A DNA stretch of 64,000 bases from Pseudomonas syringae (GTDB lineage: Bacteria > Pseudomonadota > Gammaproteobacteria > Pseudomonadales > Pseudomonadaceae), in assembly GCF_000737245.1 (NCBI RefSeq), contig NZ_JPQU01000034.1, positions 172,935 through 236,934 of the forward strand, in the 5' to 3' direction. This document shows, piece after piece, positions 34,976 to 44,706 of the stretch (positions are counted from its first letter, which is position 1; each line of letters opens with the position of its first letter). Made by a program: the position numbers and the translations under genes. The notes beneath the pieces were generated by a model, which did no database searches, was not told the origin of the DNA, and worked only from the letters and a program-made list of their open reading frames with translations.

Positions 34976-37237
34976 ATGACTGAAAATTCACCCTCCCAGC
35001 GCATTGATTTCAATACGCCGGAGTTGCAGCGCAAACGTCGCGTTCGCGCCTTCAAGGATCGGCTGACCCGCTGGTACGTGGCTGTCGGCGGGCTTGCTGT
35101 GCTCGCAGCTATCACCCTGATCTTCTTTTATCTGGCATATGTAGTCGCACCTTTGTTTCAGGGTGCCAGCCTGAACACAGAAAACCCCCTCCAGCCTGCC
35201 TGGATCAATGACGCTGGCAAGCCGCTGATGCTCGCCATCGAAGAGCAGAATCAGGTCGGCATGCGCATCTCCGACAAGGGTGAAGCGATATTTTTCAGTA
35301 TTGAGGACGGTGCCGAACTCAAGCGCGTTGGCCTGCCGCTTGAGCCCGGCGTGAGCGTGACTTCCATTGGCCAGGACCAGCCTGGTACGCCGCTCGTGGC
35401 GCTGGGGTTGTCCAATGGTCAGGTGCTCGCCTTCCGCCACAACTATCTGGTGACGTACCCGAACAACAAGAAAACCATCACCCCGAGCATCACCTGGCCC
35501 TATGGTGAAACGCCGTTGGTGTTGGACGATCAGGGTCGCGCGCTGGAGCACGTCAGCCTTAATGCCAACGGTGAAACCCTGGTGATTGCGGGTTCCACCG
35601 GCACCCAGCTGCACGTTTTTTCCCTGGTAAAGAAAGAGAACATGATGACCGGCGAGGTCAGCAGCGAGCAGGAGCGTGTCGAGCTGCCGCAAACCTCGGC
35701 GATGGTCAAAGCGATTTACATCGATCCACGCCAGCAATGGTTGTATGTGATCAACGGTCGCGCTCAGGCCGATGTATTCAGCCTGCGGGATCGCACGCTT
35801 AACGGCCGCTATAAACTGCTGGAAGATGCAAATGCCGAAATCACGGCCAGCACCCAATTGGTCGGTGGGATTTCGCTGATCATTGGTAACTCCAAAGGCT
35901 CGATGGCCCAGTGGTTCATGGCGCGGGATGTGGATCAAGAGATGCGCTTCATGCACATCCGCGATTTCCATATGGGCAAGTCGCCGATTACCCAGATCAC
36001 CGCCGAGCAGCGCCGCAAAGGCTTCGTGGCACTGGATGCGTCAGGTCAGCTCGGTGTATTCCACAGCACTGCACATCGTAAGCTGCTGGTCGAGCAGATT
36101 GCTCAGGGTTCCGGGATCCTCGCCCTGTCGCCTCGGGCTGACCAATTGCTGGTCGAGCAGGGTGGCGCGCTATTGCCACTGACGCTCAAGAATCCGCACC
36201 CGGAAGTGTCCTGGAGCGCGCTGTGGGGCAAGGTCTGGTACGAAAACTACGATTCGCCGCAGTACGTCTGGCAGTCCACCGCGTCCAACAGTGATTTCGA
36301 GCCCAAACTGAGCTTGGCACCGCTGACTTACGGCACCTTGAAGGCGGCTTTCTACGCCATGCTGCTCGCCGCACCACTGGCTATCGCCGCTGCGGTTTAC
36401 ACCGCTTACTTCATGGCTCCGGCGATGCGTCGCAAGGTCAAGCCGGTGATCGAGTTAATGGAGGCCATGCCCACGGTCATCCTCGGATTCTTTGCCGGGC
36501 TGTTCCTGGCACCGTATCTGGAAGGCCATTTGCCGGGTGTCTTCAGTCTGTTGCTGCTGACCCCGATTGGCATCCTGCTGGCCGGTTTCGGCTGGAGCCG
36601 CATGCCTGACAATATTCGTCTGCGTGTGCCGGATGGTTGGGAGGCAGCGATCCTGCTACCGGTAGTGCTGCTGGTGGGCTGGTTCGCCCTGAGCATGAGC
36701 CCGCATCTGGAGAATTGGTTCTTCGGTGGCGACATGCGCATGTGGATCTCCCACGATCTGGGTATCACTTACGATCAACGCAATGCGCTGGTGGTGGGTA
36801 TAGCCATGGGCTTCGCGGTGATTCCCAATATTTACTCGATTGCCGAAGACGCCGTATTCAGCGTGCCGCGCGGCCTGACCCTGGGCTCGCTGGCCCTGGG
36901 CGCCACGCCTTGGCAGACCCTGACCCGGGTGGTAATCCTGACCGCCAGCCCGGGGATTTTCTCGGCGTTGATGATCGGCATGGGCCGCGCGGTTGGCGAG
37001 ACCATGATCGTGCTGATGGCGACTGGTAACACGCCGATCATGAACATGAATCTGTTTGAGGGGATGCGCACGCTGGCGGCCAACGTGGCCGTGGAGATGC
37101 CTGAGTCGGAAGTGGGTGGCAGTCACTATCGGGTGTTGTTCCTGGCGGCGCTGGTGCTGCTGATCTTCACCTTTGTGATGAACACCCTCGCAGAGCTGAT
37201 TCGTCAGCGCCTGCGCAAGCAATACTCGTCTCTTTAA
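34976..37237 (+). CDS. pstC: Phosphate ABC transporter permease PstC
   Basis: A 753-residue permease, more than twice the length of E. coli PstC. A first membrane helix (VAVGGLAVLAAITLIFFYLA, near 40) is followed by a domain of about 370 residues, rich in beta-strand patterns and presumably periplasmic, before the transport helices start near residue 455. The family loop in RGLTLGSLALGATPWQTLTR is near 640. Long PstC with this insertion is normal in pseudomonads. It pairs with the similarly extended PstA 15 bp downstream. Confidence 0.93.
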   Translation: MTENSPSQRIDFNTPELQRKRRVRAFKDRLTRWYVAVGGLAVLAAITLIFFYLAYVVAPLFQGASLNTENPLQPAWINDAGKPLMLAIEEQNQVGMRISDKGEAIFFSIEDGAELKRVGLPLEPGVSVTSIGQDQPGTPLVALGLSNGQVLAFRHNYLVTYPNNKKTITPSITWPYGETPLVLDDQGRALEHVSLNANGETLVIAGSTGTQLHVFSLVKKENMMTGEVSSEQERVELPQTSAMVKAIYIDPRQQWLYVINGRAQADVFSLRDRTLNGRYKLLEDANAEITASTQLVGGISLIIGNSKGSMAQWFMARDVDQEMRFMHIRDFHMGKSPITQITAEQRRKGFVALDASGQLGVFHSTAHRKLLVEQIAQGSGILALSPRADQLLVEQGGALLPLTLKNPHPEVSWSALWGKVWYENYDSPQYVWQSTASNSDFEPKLSLAPLTYGTLKAAFYAMLLAAPLAIAAAVYTAYFMAPAMRRKVKPVIELMEAMPTVILGFFAGLFLAPYLEGHLPGVFSLLLLTPIGILLAGFGWSRMPDNIRLRVPDGWEAAILLPVVLLVGWFALSMSPHLENWFFGGDMRMWISHDLGITYDQRNALVVGIAMGFAVIPNIYSIAEDAVFSVPRGLTLGSLALGATPWQTLTRVVILTASPGIFSALMIGMGRAVGETMIVLMATGNTPIMNMNLFEGMRTLAANVAVEMPESEVGGSHYRVLFLAALVLLIFTFVMNTLAELIRQRLRKQYSSL

Positions 37238-37252
37238 GGAAGGTAGCAGTTC

Positions 37253-38923
37253 GTGAAACGGAACTCCCTCAAGAGCTGGTTCAAGACAGGCGCCCCAGGC
37301 GTCTGGATGAGTGCGGGCGCAGTGTCCATCGCCGTCATCATGACGCTGGGTTTGCTCTCGGTCATCGCTGTGCGCGGACTGGGTCATTTCTGGCCGGCCG
37401 ATCTGGTGTATGCGCAGTACGACGTACCGAATCAGGAAAAGCACGTTCTCATTGGCGAAGTGGTGGAGCAAGAACAGGTCCCCCGCGAGCGCCTGAAAGG
37501 CTCAGGGCTGCCGGTGCCTAATGAAGGCCCGGAGTTCATGACCCGGGAGCTGTTCAAAATCGGCAACCGTGATATCGGCCCCAGCGATTTCACCTGGATC
37601 GTCGGCGAATGGCTGTCCGAACAAAGCATGCCCGCCGAGCTGATGACCCTTGAGCGGCGTGAGTGGGGCAATTTCTATGGCTACCTGGTCAATGTGAAGG
37701 AAAGCGGCAAGGTAGTGGCTGAAGGCGAAGCGGCCTGGCCGACACTGCAAGAACGTATCAAGCGCGTCGAAGGTCTGGCCGACGAGCTTTATCAGCTCGA
37801 AAAGAAAGACATCGGCGCTATCAACCACGGTATCGAGCGCCTGCGTCTGCAAGCGCGCAAGCTGGAACTTGAAGGCACGCTGAACGCTGAGGCTCAAGCC
37901 GACATGGCCAGCGAGCGGGCCGAGCTGGATAGCCGCTACAAAGTGATCGAAACCCAATTGAGCGCGCTGCACCAAGCCTTTGATCGGGACAGCCTCACCG
38001 CTCGGGATGCCAACGGTAAGGAAGTCGAAATCAGCCTGGGCAAAATCGTCCATGCCTATCAGCCAAACGCGATGGGCACGTTCACCAAGCTTGGTTTCTA
38101 TTTCAAGAAGCTCTGGGAATTCCTCAGTGAAGACCCACGGGAAGCAAACACTGAAGGCGGCATCTTCCCGGCGATTTTCGGCACCGTGATGATGACCCTG
38201 ATCATGGCCGTGATCGTCACGCCGTTCGGTGTGCTGGCAGCGGTTTACCTGCGTGAATACGCTCGACAAGGCCCGGTGACCCGGTTGATCCGCATCGCCG
38301 TGAACAACCTGGCGGGCGTGCCAGCCATCGTTTATGGCGTGTTCGGGTTGGGTTTCTTTGTTTATGTGCTGGGCGGTTCGCTGGATCGGCTGTTCTTCCC
38401 CGAGGCGCTGCCCGCACCGACGTTCGGTACGCCGGGCTTGCTTTGGGCTTCACTGACCCTGGCGTTGCTGGCCGTGCCGGTAGTGATTGTCGCCACTGAA
38501 GAAGGCCTTGCGCGCATTCCGCTTAGCCTGCGTGAGGGCTCGCTGGCATTGGGCGCGACCAAGGCCGAAACCCTGTGGAAGATCGTTCTGCCCATGGCCA
38601 GCCCGGCAATGATGACCGGCTTGATCCTGGCCGTGGCTCGCGCCGCCGGTGAGGTGGCCCCGTTGATGCTGGTGGGCGTGGTGAAACTGGCGCCGTCGCT
38701 GCCAGTGGACGGCAATTACCCGTACCTGCACCTGGATCAGAAGATCATGCACCTGGGTTTCCATATTTATGACGTGGGCTTTCAGAGCCCCAATGTCGAG
38801 GCGGCGCGGCCACTGGTGTATGCCACGGCGCTGTTGCTGGTGCTGGTGATCGCCTTGCTCAATCTGTCTGCGGTGGCGATTCGTAACCACTTGCGGGAAA
38901 AATACAAAGCGCTGGATAGCTAG
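37253..38923 (+). CDS. pstA: Phosphate ABC transporter permease PstA
   Basis: A 556-residue permease starting with GTG, preceded by AAGGAAGG. After one N-terminal helix (WMSAGAVSIAVIMTLGLLSV) there is a long hydrophilic segment (about residues 50-290, with coiled-coil-like charged stretches around 160-240) and then the transport helices; the family loop is LREGSLALGATKAETLWKIV near 430. As with PstC, the extension is typical of pseudomonads and its role is unknown. The next gene, pstB, is separated by 192 bp containing a REP. Confidence 0.93.
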   Translation: MKRNSLKSWFKTGAPGVWMSAGAVSIAVIMTLGLLSVIAVRGLGHFWPADLVYAQYDVPNQEKHVLIGEVVEQEQVPRERLKGSGLPVPNEGPEFMTRELFKIGNRDIGPSDFTWIVGEWLSEQSMPAELMTLERREWGNFYGYLVNVKESGKVVAEGEAAWPTLQERIKRVEGLADELYQLEKKDIGAINHGIERLRLQARKLELEGTLNAEAQADMASERAELDSRYKVIETQLSALHQAFDRDSLTARDANGKEVEISLGKIVHAYQPNAMGTFTKLGFYFKKLWEFLSEDPREANTEGGIFPAIFGTVMMTLIMAVIVTPFGVLAAVYLREYARQGPVTRLIRIAVNNLAGVPAIVYGVFGLGFFVYVLGGSLDRLFFPEALPAPTFGTPGLLWASLTLALLAVPVVIVATEEGLARIPLSLREGSLALGATKAETLWKIVLPMASPAMMTGLILAVARAAGEVAPLMLVGVVKLAPSLPVDGNYPYLHLDQKIMHLGFHIYDVGFQSPNVEAARPLVYATALLLVLVIALLNLSAVAIRNHLREKYKALDS

Positions 38924-38967
38924 TGAACTGTAGGAGGCAGCCACGCTGTCACGCAGCAAACTGGGCC

Positions 38968-39073
38968 CTGTAGGAGCGAGCTTGCTCGCGATGCGGTTTG
39001 TCCGTCGATAAATTGCCGTCTGAACAGACGCTATCGCGGGCAAGGTGGAGCGCCACACTGGTCGCTACTACAG
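38968..39073. repeat. REP/REPIN inverted repeat between pstA and pstB
   Basis: Arms CTGTAGGAGCGAGCTTGCTC and a right arm carrying the GTGGAGCGCCAC insertion, closing with GTCGCTACTACAG. It lies inside the pst operon and may lower or stabilise downstream message. Confidence 0.75.
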
Positions 39074-39115
39074 AAATAGAAGTTCAAACGAATTGGTTAG
39101 CGTAAGGAGCAATCC

Positions 39116-39949
39116 ATGCAACCGCCAAACCCGGCACGAGGTATCAATATGTCAGCCCTGGGGCGCAACAAGTCTGGTCTGCACCTGGCCGACGAAACCG
39201 TGGCTATCGAAGTGCCGGGCCTGAACCTGTTTTATGGTGACAAGCAGGCGCTGTTCGATGTCAGCCTGAATATCCCGAAACAGCGCGTGACGGCGTTTAT
39301 CGGCCCGTCTGGCTGCGGAAAATCCACGCTGCTGCGCACCTTCAATCGCATGAACGATCTCGTCGATGGCTGCCGCGTTGAAGGCGCCATCAATCTTTAC
39401 GGTCACGATATTTACACCAAAGGCGAAGACGTTGCGGAATTGCGCCGTCGGGTCGGCATGGTGTTCCAGAAGCCCAACCCGTTTCCCAAGACCATCTACG
39501 AAAACGTGGTTTACGGCCTGCGAATCCAGGGCATCAATAAAAAACGTGTGCTCGACGAAGCTGTCGAGTGGGCCCTCAAAGGCGCGGCGCTATGGGAGGA
39601 GGTCAAGGATCGCCTGCATGAGTCGGCGCTGGGTCTGTCCGGCGGTCAGCAGCAGCGACTGGTGATTGCCCGCACGATTGCCGTCGAGCCAGAGTTTCTG
39701 CTGCTCGATGAACCTTGTTCTGCACTTGATCCGATTTCGACACTGAAAGTCGAAGAGCTGATCTACGAACTGAAATCCAAATACACCATTGTGATCGTTA
39801 CGCACAACATGCAGCAGGCGGCACGGGTGTCGGATTACACCGCATTTATGTACATGGGCAAACTGGTCGAGTTCGGTGACACGGACACGATGTTCACCAA
39901 CCCGGCTAAAAAACAGACGGAAGATTACATCACCGGTCGTTATGGCTAG
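39116..39949 (+). CDS. pstB: Phosphate ABC transporter ATP-binding protein PstB
   Basis: A 277-residue ABC ATPase. Walker [10 protein letters not shown] (about residues 62-70), Q-loop in [20 protein letters not shown], signature [15 protein letters not shown] near 178 and Walker [15 protein letters not shown] near 198, then [17 protein letters not shown]: this is the PstB pattern, including the PFPK and NMQQA motifs. GTAAGGAG precedes the ATG; a second ATG 10 codons later ([10 protein letters not shown]) could also serve. Confidence 0.96.
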   Translation: MQPPNPARGINMSALGRNKSGLHLADETVAIEVPGLNLFYGDKQALFDVSLNIPKQRVTAFIGPSGCGKSTLLRTFNRMNDLVDGCRVEGAINLYGHDIYTKGEDVAELRRRVGMVFQKPNPFPKTIYENVVYGLRIQGINKKRVLDEAVEWALKGAALWEEVKDRLHESALGLSGGQQQRLVIARTIAVEPEFLLLDEPCSALDPISTLKVEELIYELKSKYTIVIVTHNMQQAARVSDYTAFMYMGKLVEFGDTDTMFTNPAKKQTEDYITGRYG

Positions 39950-40016
39950 GACTTGCTCAAACCCTGAAGCACCGCTGTGTTTTCGCACTTAATCGGACGT
40001 TCCAAGGACACCAAGC

Positions 40017-40778
40017 ATGATTCATAAAGACAGTCTCACGCATCACATCTCGCAACAGTTCAACGCTGAACTCGAAGAAGTACGCAGCCATTTGCTCGAG
40101 ATGGGCGGTTTGGTCGAAAAGCAGGTCAACGATGCCGTGACTGCCTTGATCGAAGCCGATTCCGGTCTGGCCCAGCGAGTTCGGGAAGTTGACGACCGCA
40201 TCAACCAGATGGAGCGCAATATCGACGAAGAGTGCCTGCGCATCCTCGCTCGTCGTCAGCCTGCTGCTTCGGACCTGCGTTTGATCATCAGCATCTCCAA
40301 GTCGGTCATCGACCTTGAGCGCATCGGTGACGAAGCGACCAAGATCGCCCGTCGTGCCATTCAGTTGTGCGAAGAGGGTGAATCGCCGCGCGGTTACGTT
40401 GAAGTGCGCCACATCGGCGATCAGGTGCGCAACATGGTCCGCGATGCACTGGACTCGTTCGCTCGCTTTGACCCGGAGTTGGCGCTGTCGGTGGCTCAGT
40501 ACGACAAGATCATCGACCGCGAATACAAGACCGCCCTGCGCGAGCTGGCGACTTACATGATGGAAGATCCGCGATCCATTTCCCGTGTTCTCAACGTGAT
40601 CTGGGTACTGCGCTCACTGGAGCGGATCGGCGACCATGCTCGCAACATTTCCGAACTGGTCATCTACCTGGTGCGCGGCACCGACGTGCGGCATATGGGC
40701 CTCAAGCGCATGAAAGAAGAGGTTCAAGGTATATCGACCGAAAGCCCTAATGTTCCGGGCCAACCTGACGATAAGTAA
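40017..40778 (+). CDS. phoU: Phosphate signalling protein PhoU
   Basis: A 253-residue all-helical PhoU with two PhoU repeats (about residues 15-110 and 115-215), each with the metal-binding E/DxxxD pattern; IERIGDEATKIARRA-like (ERIGDEATKIARRAIQL near 100) and ERIGDHARNISELVIYL near 205 are the signatures. It links the Pst transporter to PhoR and keeps the Pho regulon off when phosphate is plentiful. It ends the pst operon at a strong terminator. Confidence 0.96.
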   Translation: MIHKDSLTHHISQQFNAELEEVRSHLLEMGGLVEKQVNDAVTALIEADSGLAQRVREVDDRINQMERNIDEECLRILARRQPAASDLRLIISISKSVIDLERIGDEATKIARRAIQLCEEGESPRGYVEVRHIGDQVRNMVRDALDSFARFDPELALSVAQYDKIIDREYKTALRELATYMMEDPRSISRVLNVIWVLRSLERIGDHARNISELVIYLVRGTDVRHMGLKRMKEEVQGISTESPNVPGQPDDK

Positions 40779-40791
40779 GATTGCCTGCGAA

Positions 40792-40822
40792 AAAACGCCC
40801 AGCTCGCAGCTGGGCGTTTTCG
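40792..40822 (+). terminator. Rho-independent terminator of the pst-phoU operon
   Basis: A perfect 13-base stem AAAACGCCCAGCT / AGCTGGGCGTTTT with a three-base loop, starting 13 bases after the phoU stop. Confidence 0.95.
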
Positions 40823-40986
40823 TTCACGGGCTTTTGAATTTTCAGCCGCCCGCGAATTAAATGTCCTGGCGTCGTCAATCAGGATGGCAGTTGGCTAGTA
40901 GTCAACGCTATGCTTGCCGAAATATAGGGTGTGTCAGGCAGCAACGCAGTTCGCCGATCAAGGCGGACACGCCCGCAGGAGCGTCG

Positions 40987-41886
40987 ATGAGTAAAGTCAG
41001 TGTTTTGATCGTGGATGACGCGACTTTCATTCGCGATTTGGTTAAGAAAGGTCTGCGTAACTATTTTCCCGGTATTCACACCGAAGACGCCGTCAATGGC
41101 CGCAAGGCTCAAATATTGCTGAGCCGTGAGACCTTTGACCTGATCCTATGCGACTGGGAAATGCCGGAGATGTCCGGCCTTGAGCTGTTGGCCTGGTGCC
41201 GTCAGCAAGATAGCTATCTGAAAACTGTGCCGTTCATCATGGTGACCAGCCGTGGCGACAAGGAAAACGTGGTGCAGGCCATTCAGGCCGGCGTGAGCGA
41301 TTTCGTCGGCAAGCCGTTCACCAATGAACAGCTACTCACCAAGGTTAAAAAGGCATTTGCCAAGGTCGGCAAGCTCGAAGCGGTCATGTCCAGCGGTCCG
41401 GCACGGGTCAGCTCCGGGCTCAATGAGTCGCTGAGCGCGCTCACCGGTGGCAAGGCTGAAGTGGTCAGGCCTGCCGCTGCCCCTTCAGCGGGTGGCATCG
41501 CCAAGGCACCGCCCGTGCAGCAGCAGACAGCTGCAGCGAAAGAGCCAGCTGGTCGCGGCCAGGGTCAGTTGCGCCTGTCCAGTGGCAATCAGAGCTGCGT
41601 GATCAAGGCCCTGACTCTCAAGGAAGCGTCGCTGGTGATACGTCGCAGCGAAACACTCCCTCAGATCCTCGAGCAGGCTGTGCTTGATCTGGAGCAGGGC
41701 GAGACCAATGAAGTGGCGCGGCTAAATGGCTACCTGCACACCATCACTGCCTTCGAGCCCAAGCCCGACAGCGACTGGTTGCAAGTCACCTTCCGTTTTA
41801 CCGATCAGGACGCGCAGAAGCTGGACTACATCTCCCGCCTGATCGCCCGAGGCACCGCGCAGAAGCACTTCTCGCCGGGTGCTTGA
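40987..41886 (+). CDS. Response regulator with CheY-like receiver and C-terminal PilZ-like region
   Basis: A 299-residue regulator. The receiver (SVLIVDDATFIRDLVKKGLR, phosphorylated Asp56 in LILCDWEMP, T/S in MVTSRGD, K in GKPFT) covers residues 1-125. An Ala/Pro/Gln-rich linker (about 150-190) leads to a C-terminal region of about 110 residues (RLSSGNQSCVIKALTLKEAS ... FRFTDQDAQKLDYISRLIARG) that resembles a PilZ-type fold; this part is a guess. CAGGAG precedes ATG 40987, so the longer open frame from 40861 is not used. It follows phoU as PA5364 does in PAO1 (remembered). Confidence 0.85.
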   Translation: MSKVSVLIVDDATFIRDLVKKGLRNYFPGIHTEDAVNGRKAQILLSRETFDLILCDWEMPEMSGLELLAWCRQQDSYLKTVPFIMVTSRGDKENVVQAIQAGVSDFVGKPFTNEQLLTKVKKAFAKVGKLEAVMSSGPARVSSGLNESLSALTGGKAEVVRPAAAPSAGGIAKAPPVQQQTAAAKEPAGRGQGQLRLSSGNQSCVIKALTLKEASLVIRRSETLPQILEQAVLDLEQGETNEVARLNGYLHTITAFEPKPDSDWLQVTFRFTDQDAQKLDYISRLIARGTAQKHFSPGA

Positions 41887-41900
41887 TAGTTGGTTATATC

Positions 41901-41992
41901 CGTGGGACCGGCTTTAGCCGGGAAGGGGCCGGTACATCCTCTCGACATGTATCGATAGAATCGCCGCCTTCCCGGCTCAAGCCGGTCCCACG
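41901..41992. repeat. REP/REPIN inverted repeat (GTGGGACCGGCTTTAGCC type)
   Basis: CGTGGGACCGGCTTTAGCCG and its complement with one mismatch (CTCAAGCC), spacer about 50 bases. Confidence 0.9.
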
Positions 41993-42123
41993 ACACGCTG
42001 CCTAATCACCTCTGGCGCGATTTCCTTGACGCCTGGTCTGTTGCCGATTGATACAGCTGAGTCCTCATTCGGAGAAATCGCTGTTAGGCTGGCCTCACCT
42101 TTTTTACAACCCAGACCAATCCC

Positions 42124-43020
42124 ATGCTTGAGCGCTTATTGATCCTGTGTGCTCTGTTGCTGGCTGCGCAATCAGCCGGGGCGGTGACCATCTATCGATT
42201 CACGGATGCTAACGGCGTGGTCTCGTTTACTGACCGTCCTACGCCCGGTGCATCGGTAATGGTGTTCAAGGATCGGATGGTCGAGCGCATTGATCGCCAG
42301 GTGCATTTGAGCACCAAGCGAGACAAAGGCGTCGACAGTCTCTACGTGCGCAACGACCTGTATGCGCCAGTGGAAATCGAGCTGAAGATCTCGGGGGTGA
42401 AGAACGTTCTGGGTGTCGCTGACCAGACCATCCGGCGCACCATCGCCGCTCGCAGCAATGAGCGGGTAACGGTGTTGAGCCCGAAGATAATCGGCAAGGC
42501 CATGAGCTATAAAACCAACCTGCGCTCTATCGTCGGTGATCCGCAACGGTCGACTCTGGCGTATCGCTATCCGTTGCCCTGGATCGGTGGCCCGTTTCGC
42601 TTGAGCCAGGGCCCCAACGGCAGGTACAGCCACTTTGGCGCCAAGGGCCGCTACGCCATGGACATCGCCATGCCCGAAGGCACGCCCATCATCGCGGCCC
42701 GTGGCGGGGTGGTGGTCAAAGTCGAGAATGAACAGACAGGCAAGGGGTCGAACCCGTCAGGCAACTTTGTGCGGATCCTGCACGACGACGGCACCATGGG
42801 CGTTTACCTGCATCTGATGCGCGGCTCGGTGAGTGTAAAGGAAGGCCAGCACGTCGTTGTCGGCACCGCCCTGGCGCGCTCCGGCAACACCGGCAACAGC
42901 ACCGGCCCGCACCTGCACTTCGCGATACAGCGCAACGTAGGCCTGGCGCTCGAATCCATCCCCTACGAATTTGCCCAGCCGGTGCAGAGCCTGCCCAATT
43001 TCGCCGTGGGTGGGAATTGA
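42124..43020 (+). CDS. Periplasmic M23-family peptidase with DUF4124 N-terminus
   Basis: A 298-residue exported protein. Signal peptide MLERLLILCALLLAAQSAGA, then a DUF4124 module (TIYRFTDANGVVSFTDRP), a beta-rich middle, and a C-terminal LytM/M23 domain from about residue 165 with the zinc ligands in FGAKGRYAMDIAMPEGTPII (H replaced at the HxxxD position by RYAMD) and GPHLHFAIQRN. The second motif is intact; the first normally reads HxGxD and here is Y-A-M-D, so catalysis may be altered. Likely a cell-wall endopeptidase or regulator of amidases. Confidence 0.85.
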   Translation: MLERLLILCALLLAAQSAGAVTIYRFTDANGVVSFTDRPTPGASVMVFKDRMVERIDRQVHLSTKRDKGVDSLYVRNDLYAPVEIELKISGVKNVLGVADQTIRRTIAARSNERVTVLSPKIIGKAMSYKTNLRSIVGDPQRSTLAYRYPLPWIGGPFRLSQGPNGRYSHFGAKGRYAMDIAMPEGTPIIAARGGVVVKVENEQTGKGSNPSGNFVRILHDDGTMGVYLHLMRGSVSVKEGQHVVVGTALARSGNTGNSTGPHLHFAIQRNVGLALESIPYEFAQPVQSLPNFAVGGN

Positions 43021-43051
43021 GAGGCGCGAACAGGCTTACCGCGGGTGAATC

Positions 43052-43141
43052 CTGTGGGAGCGAATTCATTCGCGAAAGCGGAGTGTCAGTCAGAGATGTT
43101 TATCTGGCCTCGCCCCTTCGCGAATGAATTCGCTCCCACAG
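43052..43141. repeat. REP/REPIN inverted repeat (GTGGGAGCGAATTCATTCGCG type)
   Basis: Perfect arms CTGTGGGAGCGAATTCATTC and complement, the same subfamily as 10785. It is immediately followed by a second REP of another subfamily. Confidence 0.9.
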
Positions 43142-43152
43142 ATTACGGCTAT

Positions 43153-43229
43153 CTGTAGGAGCTGCCGAAGGCTGCGAAGGCGGTGTTACAGGGATATCCG
43201 CTTTTCGCAGCCTGCGGCAGCTCCTACAG
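43153..43229. repeat. REP/REPIN inverted repeat (GTAGGAGCTGCCG type)
   Basis: CTGTAGGAGCTGCCGAAGGC and right arm GCCTGCGGCAGCTCCTACAG; shorter spacer than most others. Adjacent, not nested, to the preceding element. Confidence 0.88.
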
Positions 43230-43259
43230 GGTGATATCAACCATCAGCCTGATACAACA

Positions 43260-44600
43260 TCAATCAATCTTGACCACCTTGGCCAACACGATTTTCGGGC
43301 CTTTCATCTTTTTGATGATGATCCGCAGCCCTTCGAACTCCATGACTTCCTCGACTTCCGGCACCCGTTTCAGGGTTTCGTAGATCAGGCCTGCCAGGGT
43401 TTCGGCTTCTACGTGGTCCAGATCGATGCCGAGCAGACGTTCGACCTTGAACAGCGGGGTGTCGCCACGTACCAGCAGTTTGCCCGGCTGGTAGGCGAGG
43501 ATGCCGCGTTCAACCTTGCGGTGTTCGTCCTGGATGTCGCCGACCAGCACTTCGAGCACGTCTTCCATGGTCAGGTAGCCGATGATCTTGCCGTCGGCTT
43601 CTTCAACCAGGGCAAAGTGCGCGCCGCCCTGACGGAACTGCTCCAGCAGGCGCGACAGCGGCATGTGCTTGGAAACCCGCTCCAGTGGGCGGGTCAGCTC
43701 TGCCAGGTTGAACGATTCCGGGATGTGATCCAGGGCTGCCAGCTCCAGCAGCAGGTCCTTGATGTGCAGCAGGCCGACAAACTCGCCGCGCTCGGCGTCG
43801 TACACCGGATAGCGGCTGAATTTGTGGCGGCGGAACAGGGCGAGGATTTCCTTGAGCGGCGCGTTGAAGTCCAGAGTGACCAGGTCTTCTCGGGAGTTGG
43901 CCCAGTCGACCACTTCCAGCTCGCCCATCTCTACCGCTGACGCCAGTACCCGCATGCCCTGATCGCTGGGATCCTGCCCACGGCTGGAGTGCAGGATCAG
44001 TTTCAGTTCTTCACGGCTGTAGCTGTGTTCATGATGTGGGCCGGGTTCGCCCTGGCCGGCAATGCGCAGGATGCCGTTGGCGCTGGCGTTGAGCAGGTAA
44101 ATCGCCGGGTACATCGCCCAGTAGAACAGGTACAGCGGCACGGCCGTCCACAGCGACAACAGTTCCGGCTTGCGGATCGCCCAGGATTTTGGGGCCAGCT
44201 CGCCGACCACGATGTGCAGGTAAGAGATGATGAAGAACGCGGTGAAGAACGAAACGCCTTTGATTACTTCAGGAGAATCCACGCCCACGGCGGCGAGCAG
44301 CGGCTCCAGCAAGTGCGCGAACGCCGGTTCACCGACCCAGCCAAGGCCCAGAGAGGCGAGGGTGATACCCAATTGGCAGGCCGAAAGGTAGGCGTCCAGC
44401 TGGTTGTGAACGGTGCGCAGGATATGTCCGCGCCAGCCGTTTTTTTCGGCAATGGCTTCAACCTTGGTCGAGCGCAGCTTGACCATGGCGAACTCTGCCG
44501 CAACGAAAAAGCCGTTGAGCAGGACCAGAAGCATTGCGAAGAGAATCATGCCGAAATCGGCGAACAGTGAAGCGAGGTTAAAACCAGGGGAAGGGTCCAT
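43260..44600 (-). CDS. CNNM/CorC-type membrane protein with CBS domains (hemolysin-like family)
   Basis: A 446-residue inner-membrane protein. The N-terminal CNNM (DUF21) domain, residues about 10-200, has four hydrophobic helices and LLNGFFVAAEFAMVKLRSTK; it is followed by two CBS domains (near 215-340; FRRHKFSRYPVYDAERGEFV) and a C-terminal CorC/HlyC domain from about 360. The family is implicated in Mg2+/Co2+ export and membrane homeostasis; 'hemolysin' is a historical label. It lies upstream of phoR-phoB's converging end on the same strand, as in PAO1 (remembered). Confidence 0.9.
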   Translation of the reverse strand: MDPSPGFNLASLFADFGMILFAMLLVLLNGFFVAAEFAMVKLRSTKVEAIAEKNGWRGHILRTVHNQLDAYLSACQLGITLASLGLGWVGEPAFAHLLEPLLAAVGVDSPEVIKGVSFFTAFFIISYLHIVVGELAPKSWAIRKPELLSLWTAVPLYLFYWAMYPAIYLLNASANGILRIAGQGEPGPHHEHSYSREELKLILHSSRGQDPSDQGMRVLASAVEMGELEVVDWANSREDLVTLDFNAPLKEILALFRRHKFSRYPVYDAERGEFVGLLHIKDLLLELAALDHIPESFNLAELTRPLERVSKHMPLSRLLEQFRQGGAHFALVEEADGKIIGYLTMEDVLEVLVGDIQDEHRKVERGILAYQPGKLLVRGDTPLFKVERLLGIDLDHVEAETLAGLIYETLKRVPEVEEVMEFEGLRIIIKKMKGPKIVLAKVVKID

Positions 44601-44706
44601 GATGGAGTTTTACGGGTTCCGTTTTAGCGTGAGGAGGTAATGGCCGCACCGAAATCGGGGGCATAAGTGCGGCAATGTAGCGGCTCAATGCCTGCTTGCC
44701 TAGTGG

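Noticed and set aside
43260..44600. Hemolysin toxin
   Set aside because: The label comes from family history; the CNNM, CBS and CorC domains indicate a membrane transport or homeostasis protein.
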